Assembly (NCBI GenBank): GCA_902766575.1
Contig: CACXED010000097.1
Coordinates: forward strand, 1 to 11,611
DNA length: 11,611 bases
Direction: 5' to 3'
Source: an uncultured Ruminococcus sp.
GTDB lineage: Bacteria; Bacillota; Clostridia; Oscillospirales; CAG-272
A model generated the notes under the pieces. It did not search any database. It was not told the origin of the DNA and saw only the letters and a program-made list of their open reading frames with translations. Below, one piece after another: positions 1-6,576 of this stretch. Numbering within the stretch: position 1 is the first letter of the stretch; the number at the start of each line of letters is the position of its first letter. A program made the position numbers and the translations under genes.

Positions 1-527
1 CTTCGCGGAGCGGCGTTTTTCGGCATAGTCAGTATAGCCGATACCGGATTTTCTCCGACCGAGCGGATTCTCATATCGTAAGCGGCAAAGTCCGGGTCGC
101 CCGAGTCGATTTCACGCTTTGAGATTAGCTCGGGCTTTACCTCGTCGAGCCGTGCAAGCTGCGCTTCCCAGAAGCTGTCGAAATCCTCGGGGTCGGGAAC
201 GCCCTGCGCAATACTGTCGATGTCGGCTCCCGCGCCGCCCTCGAATTTGTCGATGCCGTCGAGCGGCTTGCCGTCAACCGCGCAGGCGGTGACGATCACT
301 CTGACAAAGCCGGGAGTATTCACCGAGGTCTCGAGCCGTATTTTTCCGGTCTCGCCCGGAGCAAAGCCGGACGAGCTTCTGCCGTCGTCGCCGTAAAGCT
401 CCCATCTGAAAAGCGGGCAGCCCATCGGCTCGCCGTTGTGAACGAGCTCGAGCTCGAATACCATCGTCTCGCCGACCGCATAGCCTACTGCGTCCTTGGT
501 TGTTGAACCGCGAAAATAGTTAGCCAT
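1..527 (-). CDS. Acetyl xylan esterase / acetylesterase (AXE1 family), N-terminal part
   Basis: Partial gene; the first 175 residues are present and the rest lies beyond the left edge. Residues 1-95 form a beta-rich N-terminal domain (GYAVGETMVFELELVHNG near 15-32). Then comes the segment VPDPEDFDSFWEAQLARLDE (110-129), the typical lead-in to the AXE1 alpha/beta hydrolase fold, followed by the first strands (SVGENPVSAILTMPKNAAPR, 156-175). Family members remove acetyl groups from xylan, xylo-oligosaccharides or other acetylated sugars with a Ser-Asp-His triad; that part is outside the window, so activity cannot be judged. There is no signal peptide, so a cytoplasmic enzyme acting on imported sugars is likely. 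The start ATG at 527 is set by AAGGAGG, which overlaps the stop codon of the permease gene 11 bases upstream. It is the last visible gene of the four-gene minus-strand operon. The exact substrate cannot be read from the sequence. Confidence 0.88.
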   Translation of the reverse strand, partial: MANYFRGSTTKDAVGYAVGETMVFELELVHNGEPMGCPLFRWELYGDDGRSSSGFAPGETGKIRLETSVNTPGFVRVIVTACAVDGKPLDGIDKFEGGAGADIDSIAQGVPDPEDFDSFWEAQLARLDEVKPELISKREIDSGDPDFAAYDMRIRSVGENPVSAILTMPKNAAPR

Positions 528-538
528 TTGTTGCCTCC

Positions 539-1720
539 TTATCTCAGCGCCAGCGACATAATTATCGTCAGCACAAGCAAAAACGCGAAATTTATGATGA
601 GAAAGAGCTTGATATACTGCTTGGTTCTTGCGGGATAGTTTTTTGTGTATTCCCGGAAGGTGATAAGGCTTGCCAGCGAGGCTATCAGCGTTCCTACGCC
701 GCCGATGTTGACGCCGATCAGCAGCGCGCGGTAGTTCTCGGTGAACTGCGAGAGCAGTATCGCCGACGGGACGTTCGAAATGAACTGACAGGACAGAATC
801 GAGAATATCAGCGTGTTCCTGTCGAGCAGTCCCGACACGAAATCCCTAACTACGCCTATCCGCGCCATGTTCCCCGAAAAGACGAAGAACGCCGCAAAGG
901 TTCCGAGCAGCGGATAATCGACCATGCGAAGCGCCTTCCGGTCGGCTATCAGCAGAACCGCAGGAATGACTATCAGCCCGATCCAGTAGGGGATCCCGCG
1001 GAAAACTATCGCGATAGCCAGCGCGAAAAGCAGGGAATAGAGCAGGGCTCTGCCCTTTGGCAGTGGCTCGACGTCCGATTCGGGAAATTCTATCGGCGCG
1101 GGCTTCACAAAGAAGCAGCAGGCGGTGATTATCGCTATCGAGACCGCAAATGGGAGCGCCATTATCGAGACGAACTCTCCGGTGGGTATCTCGTATTTCG
1201 TGTAGAGGTAGAGATTCTGCGGGTTTCCGAAAGGCGTCAGCATACCGCCGAGGTTCGCGGCGATGTTCTGGAGGATAAAGGTCAGCGCCGTCCAGCGCTC
1301 GTTTCCGGTCCCGGACAGCACAAAGTAGCCGAGCGGCAGAAAGGTTATCAGCGCCATGTCGTTGGCTATCAGCATCGAGCCGATGAAGGTTATGTAGACC
1401 ACCGCGATGACGCAGCTCCGGATATTCCCGAAGCGCCTGACTATGCTCCGCGCCAGCAGATAGAAAAAGTTGATGTTCTTGAACGCGCAGACCACGGCTA
1501 AGACGCAGAACAGGCAGGTCAGCGTCTTGAAGTCGAAGTATCCGAGATATTCCCGGTCGGGCGGGACGATGAACGATGTGATCAAAGCCGCAGAGAGCGC
1601 CGTCACAAGGACGGCGTTCTTTTTTATGAAAGTGGCTACAGGCGATCGGCGTGATTCCGGCTCTCCGGGATGAAAGCCGTGGATATCGGCTCTGTCGCGC
1701 GAAAACGCGATGAATTTCAT
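539..1720 (-). CDS. SLC13/CitMHS-type anion permease (ion transporter superfamily)
   Basis: A 393-residue polytopic membrane protein with about ten hydrophobic segments after a 30-residue hydrophilic, basic N-terminus. It has the two-fold repeat of the IT superfamily (ArsB/NhaD/SLC13/CitMHS): an Asn-Asp pair in the first half (N120-D121 in MLIANDMALITFLPLG), a helix-break GNPQNL at 165-170, and second-half signatures SQFISNVPSA (near 310-320) and GVNIGGVGTLIASLASL (336-352). Relatives move di/tricarboxylates or other anions with Na+ or H+; substrate and coupling ion cannot be deduced. The ATG at 1720 overlaps the stop of the GH16 lipoprotein gene (ATGA), with GGGGAG about 14 bases upstream, so translational coupling is likely; no better internal start was seen. 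At 393 residues it is somewhat shorter than typical SLC13 proteins, but both halves are present. In this operon it may import an organic acid linked to glycan metabolism, which is inference. Confidence 0.85.
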   Translation of the reverse strand: MKFIAFSRDRADIHGFHPGEPESRRSPVATFIKKNAVLVTALSAALITSFIVPPDREYLGYFDFKTLTCLFCVLAVVCAFKNINFFYLLARSIVRRFGNIRSCVIAVVYITFIGSMLIANDMALITFLPLGYFVLSGTGNERWTALTFILQNIAANLGGMLTPFGNPQNLYLYTKYEIPTGEFVSIMALPFAVSIAIITACCFFVKPAPIEFPESDVEPLPKGRALLYSLLFALAIAIVFRGIPYWIGLIVIPAVLLIADRKALRMVDYPLLGTFAAFFVFSGNMARIGVVRDFVSGLLDRNTLIFSILSCQFISNVPSAILLSQFTENYRALLIGVNIGGVGTLIASLASLITFREYTKNYPARTKQYIKLFLIINFAFLLVLTIIMSLALR

Positions 1721-3834
1721 TTGTCGGTCATGCTCTCCCCAAGGATCGGCGAATACATCACGCCGTTATCGCCCTGATAAAGTCTGATGTAATCGACGGT
1801 GTAGGTTACGGGGTATTTGACATTTTCGTCGACCATCGCGCCGTCGGGAACCCATGAAGCCTCGGGCGTGAACAGGAAGTTGTTGAGGATTATATAGTTC
1901 GGCGTGTGGAAGCCGTCCATGCCCTTGTACTGTCCGAAGTCGCCGGTCTCCTCGGTTATGTCGATTGTGCAGTAATCCTCGCCGTCCACCGAGAATACCA
2001 TCTTCTCCTCGTCCCAGTAGAAGCCGTAGGTGTGGTATTCGTCCGAGAGATTTTCGAAATTCTCGAATTTGTAGGCGGTCTTGCGGTTTCCGTCGAGCTG
2101 AACGTGATAATTGTCAGCGGTGCTGTTGTACCACTTGTGGATGTTCGGGACGAGCGCGTTCTTGCTTCCGAACACCTCGAAGATATCGATCTCGGACATC
2201 CAGTTCACGCCCTCGTTTCGCATATCCTCGCGCTGAACCATCCAGAAGGACGGCCAGCAGCCCTTGCCGAACGGGACTTTAGCTCTCATCTCAAGGTAGC
2301 CGTAGCAGTAGTTGCAGGAGTCGCGGGTGGTCATCGACATATTCGTCGAGTAGGGCTTGCCGTCAGAAATCGAGGTGTCCTCCTCCTTCCACGAGCGCAT
2401 GACGAGATTGCCGTCCTCGACCTTGACATTGCGCTCGGTCTTGGAGTTGTACATATCGGTAGCTCCCATCTGAGCGCGCTGGAGCCACTTATTGTGGTCG
2501 TAGGTGCCGTCGGTGCTCTCGAACTCGTCGTTCCAGACGAGCTGCATCTCGGGATAACGGTCGCAGACGAGCGGCACGGTGCTGAAATCATAGACCTTTG
2601 TGAACTTGAAGTCGGACTTGAGCTCGGTGTCGGAATCCTCCTTCATCAGCGAGACAAACTCGTCCGCCGCTTTTGCAGCCGACATATAGTGACCGCCGCT
2701 CACGACGAGATCCGAGCCGTCGAAGCCCAGAGCTCCGGTCTGCAAATCTCCCGAGATCGTGATATGTATGTTGTTCTCCGCAGGCTCGGTCACGATCGGA
2801 AGCTCAAAGCCCGAGACCTCCCGGATCCTTGTCTGAATTTTGTTCGCCGCGCTCCGGATCTCACAGGTTGCGTCCTTTTCGATCAGACTCGAATCGTCCT
2901 TAATGCTTTTATCACCGAGAGTTATCATTTTGTAATCCTTTCTGTAAATATAATCGTTGTTGTTCTTTCCGCCGAGCAGCCCCTCAGCGCAGTCGATCAG
3001 CTTTTCGAGCGCGGCTTTCATGCCGATATCGTCAAAGCCGACTGCGACGATGGTTCCGTCCTTGACCCGGAACATCCAGTCGTTTATGCAGTTCTCACGG
3101 TAAGCCGCGAGCTCGTCGAGCGCTTTTTTGCCCTCGCCGTAGTCCGAGACGCAGAGCCAGATTCCCGCTTTTGTGTTTCCCTCGCGGTCGAGCACCGGAA
3201 TATCAAAGCCGCTGTCCTCGAACAGACGGTCGTGTATTTCGGCGGCGATAGTGTTAAGCTCCTCCGACGCGTTTTTCGGGAGATAGATCGCAAAGTCGCC
3301 GATGCTGACTCCGTTGATGGTTTCGACGGCATATTCCCGGCGGCCGATATACTCAAAGCCCTCGGAGAGCATTTTTTCGTCGACGGTCGGCAGCACCTTT
3401 TCGACGAAGTAATCGGTTCCCTCGCTGACCGCCGACGGCGAGCCGCCGGTTATAACGACCTTTCCGCCGCCGATCCTGATTATGAAGTCGTTGACATAGT
3501 TTCCGCGATACCCGGAGAGCTCGGCGAGAGCCTCGACCGAAGCCGAGCGATTGGTCTGACCGACGAGAACCTCTATGCCGTCCTCGGGGACCGGATCGCC
3601 GCGCTTGACCCAGTCGGTGGTGATGGTCAGCCCGAGCTCGTCGCGCAGCTTGATCGCCGCTTTTGTAACCGTATCGTCAGTGATGTCCGGTCGGGTGACA
3701 GTATAGCCCGAAAAGAGCGCGAGCTGCTCGGCGCTGACCTCCTTCTGAACGCCGTCCTCCGGCGAAGGGCTGTCGCCGTTGCAGGCGCAGCAGAGAAGCG
3801 CGGTGAAGATTAGCAGAAATGCAAGTTTTTTCAT
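1717..3834 (-). CDS. Lipoprotein with three repeated N-terminal domains and a C-terminal GH16 glycoside hydrolase domain
   Basis: A 705-residue surface lipoprotein. The signal peptide MKKLAFLLIFTALLCCAC ends in a lipobox-like Cys (C18, possibly C16), followed by an acidic linker. Residues about 50-165, 185-290 and 320-405 look like three copies of one alpha/beta module: each has a helix ending near [KE]I..R, then a strand (EVLVGQT / GIWLCVS / NIHITIS), then a (V/I)ND..(I/F)R(I/V)..G strand and a closing helix; the third is the most eroded. The modules resemble N-terminal accessory domains of GH67-like enzymes (inference). Residues about 425-690 form the GH16 jelly roll: LVWNDEFES (432-440), GYLEMRAKVPFGKGCWPSFW (512-531), catalytic EIDIFE (548-553; nucleophile E548, assisting D550, acid/base E553), DYIRLYQ (681-687). 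GH16 enzymes cleave or transfer beta-1,3/1,4-glucans or galactans. ATG at 3834 has GAGGAG upstream and overlaps the previous stop (ATGA). The target polysaccharide is unknown. Confidence 0.9.
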   Translation of the reverse strand: MKKLAFLLIFTALLCCACNGDSPSPEDGVQKEVSAEQLALFSGYTVTRPDITDDTVTKAAIKLRDELGLTITTDWVKRGDPVPEDGIEVLVGQTNRSASVEALAELSGYRGNYVNDFIIRIGGGKVVITGGSPSAVSEGTDYFVEKVLPTVDEKMLSEGFEYIGRREYAVETINGVSIGDFAIYLPKNASEELNTIAAEIHDRLFEDSGFDIPVLDREGNTKAGIWLCVSDYGEGKKALDELAAYRENCINDWMFRVKDGTIVAVGFDDIGMKAALEKLIDCAEGLLGGKNNNDYIYRKDYKMITLGDKSIKDDSSLIEKDATCEIRSAANKIQTRIREVSGFELPIVTEPAENNIHITISGDLQTGALGFDGSDLVVSGGHYMSAAKAADEFVSLMKEDSDTELKSDFKFTKVYDFSTVPLVCDRYPEMQLVWNDEFESTDGTYDHNKWLQRAQMGATDMYNSKTERNVKVEDGNLVMRSWKEEDTSISDGKPYSTNMSMTTRDSCNYCYGYLEMRAKVPFGKGCWPSFWMVQREDMRNEGVNWMSEIDIFEVFGSKNALVPNIHKWYNSTADNYHVQLDGNRKTAYKFENFENLSDEYHTYGFYWDEEKMVFSVDGEDYCTIDITEETGDFGQYKGMDGFHTPNYIILNNFLFTPEASWVPDGAMVDENVKYPVTYTVDYIRLYQGDNGVMYSPILGESMTDK

Positions 3835-6068
3835 TTTATCTCCTCAGAATCATTATGGTTTATTATCTCGCCGACCTTTTCGCAGTCCGAGAGAGCGAGA
3901 GATTTCAGTATCGCGGTTCGCTCCGAGAGCCGCTCTGAGATCGCGTCGCGGTTGCTGAGCGCTCTTTTCGCGGCTTCGGCGACCTGTCCGGCGCAGAGCG
4001 TCCTGACGTCGAGACAGCTCTCGCCGATGTAGTCGAGGAACGCGCCGATCTTCGGATCGTAGGCGATGCCGATCATCGGAACTCCCATGCGCGCCGCGAA
4101 AATCAGCATATGAAGCCGCATACCGACCGCGAACTCCGCATTTCCGAGCAGTCCGCAGAGCTCCGACGCGGTGAGCCCGGATATGACTCTGCCGCATCCC
4201 GCCTTGAAGCAGAGCTCCTTTGTGACGACGAGATCCTTGACCGGGTGCATCGGGATATATACCGGCGTCAGCGAATATTCCGCGGCGATGCAGGCTATAT
4301 CCGCGGCGATGAAGTCTATGAGCTCGCGCCGCGGACGTTCGCCGAAGTTGTTGCCGTCCTTGATCGAGACGATGAAGTAGCGTCCGGACAGCTTCTCGCG
4401 CCGCCTGATGTGCTCGACCCAGACGTCGGGCGCGGGATCAAGCAGGAAAGCCGGGTCGGCGGTGACTCTGAGCCTGTCCGGCCTGATACCGAGCCCGGCC
4501 GCCAGCTCCTTTGAGCTCTCCTCTCGCAGGCTGACATAGTCGGCGTCGCCGATTATATCCGCAGCCATAGCGCGGCTCCTGTCGGAGGTCAGCGGCCCGA
4601 GACCGTTGGCGTAGAGCATCAGCTTAAGCCTACGCTTCTTCGCCATTTTCATGATCGCGACGTAGTAGTAGAGGCTCTTGCGGCTCGTTCCGTCCTGCAA
4701 AAGGCTTCCGCCGCCCGAGATCAGCAGCTTGGCGCGCTTCATCTCCGACGCGACCGCCGGAATGTTGAAGCGGTTTATACAGCGCACTCCGCAGACCTGA
4801 GCCGTGCGCTTCGGCGAGTTCGACAGGACGGTGATCCTTGCGTCGGGGAGATCGGCTTTAATGCCGTTTATCATCGACTGGAGCAGCGAATCGTCGCCCA
4901 TATTGTCAAAGCCGTAGTAGCCCGAGATTATAATATCCCCGTGACGGTAGGGCTGGTAGGGCGTCATCTTCGAGTAAGCGGCGAGGTAATCGTCGGTCAT
5001 TTTCGCGACCGAGTAGCTCTCGAGGATCACGCTCCGACCGAAGCTGCCGAGCAGGGCGCGCTCATTTTCACTCATGGAGAAGACGGCGCGGATATCGTCG
5101 GCGATCGAAGCGGCGTCTGGGAGACGCTCGCCGCGGCAGCAGAAGTTGGTCGATTCGGCTTTTGCGAGGTTCTCCTCGGTCAGTATCCCGATGTAGCCCT
5201 GCGCTCCGGCTAAAATCACCGGCTTTTCAAGGCTCATCGCCTCGAGCGCGGCTCTTGAGACCCCGGCAAAGCAGTCTCCGGCGGCGATCAGCTTTGCGAC
5301 GTCGGTGCGCGCGCCGGTGAGCCTGATTATTTCGCGTCCTACCTTTTTGTTGACCTCGGCGGCTCTTGCCGAGAGCTTATCAAACGCGGTTCCTGCGCCT
5401 ACCATCAGTATTTCAAGCGACGGCAGCTCGTCTGCGAGCAGCTCGGCGGCGTCGCAGAGCAAAAATCCGGTCAGAGCCGCCTCAGTGTCGATCCGGCTGA
5501 CATATGTGACCCGGAAGCGGTCGTCCGAGAGTCCGAACTCGCGCTTCACGTCCGAGCAGTCGACATTCTTTGAGAAGCGCTCGGTGTCGATGCCGTTGAT
5601 GGTCAGCGAGATGTTGTCGGACGGAAAGGCGTAGCTGTCGATCAGGTACTGCTTGACGTCGCAGCTGACCGCGACCGACCTCTCGCCCCAGTCGGTAGTG
5701 CGCGCGAGCAGCGGGTCGACTTTGTAAACTCCGTGAGTTGAGGTGATGAACCGGAATTTCAGCCTTTTGGCGAGCAGTCCGCAGATAAACGCCGGTATTC
5801 TGGCGTGAGCGTGGACGATATCGAATTTTTCCTTTTTTATAAGCCGTTCGAGCCCGAAATAGCTCTTTATCAGCGCCGACGGCGTCTTGGTGTGGAGCGG
5901 GAGCTTTATGTGCCTGACTCCGCAGGCGGCGAGCTCCGACTCGTAAACTCCGCCGTTGGACGCGACGGTGACGTCGACCCCGCGCGAGGCGAGCTCGCGG
6001 CAGAGCTCTACGACGTGAGTTTCCGCTCCGCCGATCTCAAGACCCATCAGTGTCATTAAAATCTTCAT
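3831..6068 (-). CDS. Fusion: GT4 glycosyltransferase + CsaB-type polysaccharide pyruvyl transferase
   Basis: A 745-residue two-domain cytoplasmic enzyme. Residues 1-365 are a GT-B fold GT4 glycosyltransferase: GLEIGGAETHVVELCRELA (9-27), FDIVHAHARIPAF (82-94), NGIDTERF (158-165), VSRIDTEAA (190-198), and the donor-site region GVSRAALEAMSLEKPVI (269-285), where E276 is kept but the first Glu of the usual E-x7-E pair is Ala. Residues about 375-735 are a PF04230 pyruvyl transferase: ISGYYGFDNMGDDSLL (381-396), SGGGSLLQD (451-459), ANGLGPL (487-493), GMRLHMLIFAARMGVPMIGI (649-668). CsaB enzymes add ketal pyruvate from phosphoenolpyruvate to cell wall polymer sugars, which in SLH-bearing bacteria creates the S-layer anchor. 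The fusion suggests sugar transfer and pyruvylation on one lipid-linked glycan. It is the first gene of the operon; ATG at 6068 has GAGG ten bases upstream, and the stop overlaps the lipoprotein ATG. Domain calls are firm; acceptor and sugar are unknown. Confidence 0.92.
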   Translation of the reverse strand: MKILMTLMGLEIGGAETHVVELCRELASRGVDVTVASNGGVYESELAACGVRHIKLPLHTKTPSALIKSYFGLERLIKKEKFDIVHAHARIPAFICGLLAKRLKFRFITSTHGVYKVDPLLARTTDWGERSVAVSCDVKQYLIDSYAFPSDNISLTINGIDTERFSKNVDCSDVKREFGLSDDRFRVTYVSRIDTEAALTGFLLCDAAELLADELPSLEILMVGAGTAFDKLSARAAEVNKKVGREIIRLTGARTDVAKLIAAGDCFAGVSRAALEAMSLEKPVILAGAQGYIGILTEENLAKAESTNFCCRGERLPDAASIADDIRAVFSMSENERALLGSFGRSVILESYSVAKMTDDYLAAYSKMTPYQPYRHGDIIISGYYGFDNMGDDSLLQSMINGIKADLPDARITVLSNSPKRTAQVCGVRCINRFNIPAVASEMKRAKLLISGGGSLLQDGTSRKSLYYYVAIMKMAKKRRLKLMLYANGLGPLTSDRSRAMAADIIGDADYVSLREESSKELAAGLGIRPDRLRVTADPAFLLDPAPDVWVEHIRRREKLSGRYFIVSIKDGNNFGERPRRELIDFIAADIACIAAEYSLTPVYIPMHPVKDLVVTKELCFKAGCGRVISGLTASELCGLLGNAEFAVGMRLHMLIFAARMGVPMIGIAYDPKIGAFLDYIGESCLDVRTLCAGQVAEAAKRALSNRDAISERLSERTAILKSLALSDCEKVGEIINHNDSEEIK

Positions 6069-6099
6069 TGTTTAAGAACCTCAGTGTTTTGTCATAAGG

Positions 6100-6121
6100 A
6101 TATTGTACCATAATATTGTAC
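6100..6121. repeat. Two direct 9-bp repeats over the glycan-operon promoter
   Basis: ATATTGTAC occurs at 6100-6108 and again at 6113-6121 with a 13-base period. One copy contains the minus-strand -10 box and the other lies in the promoter spacer, so a protein bound here would control polymerase access. No known regulator consensus was recognised; chance in an A/T-rich promoter is possible. Confidence 0.45.
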
Positions 6122-6130
6122 ATAAGTCAA
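6102..6130 (-). promoter_or_regulatory. Sigma-A promoter of the minus-strand glycan operon
   Basis: Read on the minus strand there is TTGACT (6130-6125), a 17-base spacer, and TACAAT (6107-6102), close to the sigma-A consensus. Transcription would start near 6095, about 27 bases before the ATG at 6068. An A/T-rich stretch upstream (about 6136-6156) could act as an UP element. The -10 box lies inside one of two direct copies of GTACAATAT (minus-strand sense). Confidence 0.8.
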
Positions 6131-6237
6131 TCAGAAGAAGAAAATTTTTCAAAATTGCTTATTTCGACGCGCTTTTTGCCTGGACTGCGGTAGAATATAT
6201 CCGGCGGCTGACATAAAATCGAAAGGAATGGTAAAAA
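6131..6237 (+). promoter_or_regulatory. Upstream region of the mcsA-mcsB-clpC operon; no clear promoter or CtsR box
   Basis: This stretch must drive the plus-strand chaperone operon. A -10-like TAGAAT is at 6191-6196, but no convincing -35 lies 16-18 bases upstream (nearest candidates TTTCGA 6162-6167 and TTGCCT 6176-6181 are badly spaced). No tandem GGTCAAA heptads (CtsR box) and no CIRCE element (TTAGCACTC-N9-GAGTGCTAA) were found on either strand. The ribosome site AAAGGA is at 6222-6227, ten bases before the ATG at 6238. A promoter is likely but poorly defined. Confidence 0.35.
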
Positions 6238-6576
6238 ATGAATCTGATATCGCCGATCGTACTTATAAAGCAATCGGGCAGGGAATGTCCGCTCTGCGGC
6301 TCAAAGCCGGGAGAGCCGGGCTGTCCGGAGTGCTATCGCTTTTTTGCGGACGAGCTGAAGCCGGCGCTGACTGCGCTCTACGGCGCTCCGACTCACCGGG
6401 GAGAGGTGCCGAGACGCTTTGACGAGCGCTCAAAGCGCGAGCGCCGGATCGCCGAGCTCAAAGCCGAGCTGGCTGCGGCCGTGGCGGCTGAGGAATTTGA
6501 GCGCGCCTGCGGGATCCGCGACTCTCTGCGTCTGGCGCAGAACGAAACGGAGGCGGCTCAGCATGGCTTGGTATGA
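6238..6576 (+). CDS. mcsA: McsA-like zinc-finger/UVR protein, short form (McsB partner)
   Basis: A 112-residue protein matching only the C-terminal part of McsA. A zinc finger of the form C17-x2-C20-x8-C29-x2-C32 is followed by the McsA-typical stretch ECYRFFADELKPALTALYG (31-49) and the THRGEVPRR motif, then a UVR coiled coil (about 68-99, KAELAAAVAAEEFERACGIR). In the usual McsA of about 180 residues there is another zinc finger before this, and the second finger has a longer linker; both are reduced here. McsA binds and activates the arginine kinase McsB and takes part in ClpC adaptor function. The ATG at 6238 has AAAGGA ten bases upstream and no in-frame upstream sequence supplies the missing finger. 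It overlaps mcsB by 14 bases, so the two are probably made in fixed ratio. Family assignment rests on the finger, the linker motif, UVR and the neighbours. Confidence 0.85.
   Translation: MNLISPIVLIKQSGRECPLCGSKPGEPGCPECYRFFADELKPALTALYGAPTHRGEVPRRFDERSKRERRIAELKAELAAAVAAEEFERACGIRDSLRLAQNETEAAQHGLV

Noticed and set aside
1906..3813. Long plus-strand open frame (635 codons) opposite the GH16 lipoprotein gene
   Set aside because: It is the antisense of a clear gene in GC-rich DNA, has no ribosome site and encodes no recognisable domain.
6131..6237. CtsR box or CIRCE element upstream of mcsA
   Set aside because: No tandem GGTCAAA heptads and no TTAGCACTC/GAGTGCTAA pair could be found; AGTCAA at 6125-6130 is the -35 box of the opposite strand.
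6228..6422. Small plus-strand frame starting at 6228 before mcsA
   Set aside because: It is out of frame with mcsA, ends inside it, and the zinc-finger motif is in the 6238 frame.
6419..6562. Upstream extension of mcsB to an earlier ATG at 6419
   Set aside because: The added 48 residues are a shadow of mcsA, unlike any McsB N-terminus, while the ATG at 6563 has GGAGG at proper spacing.
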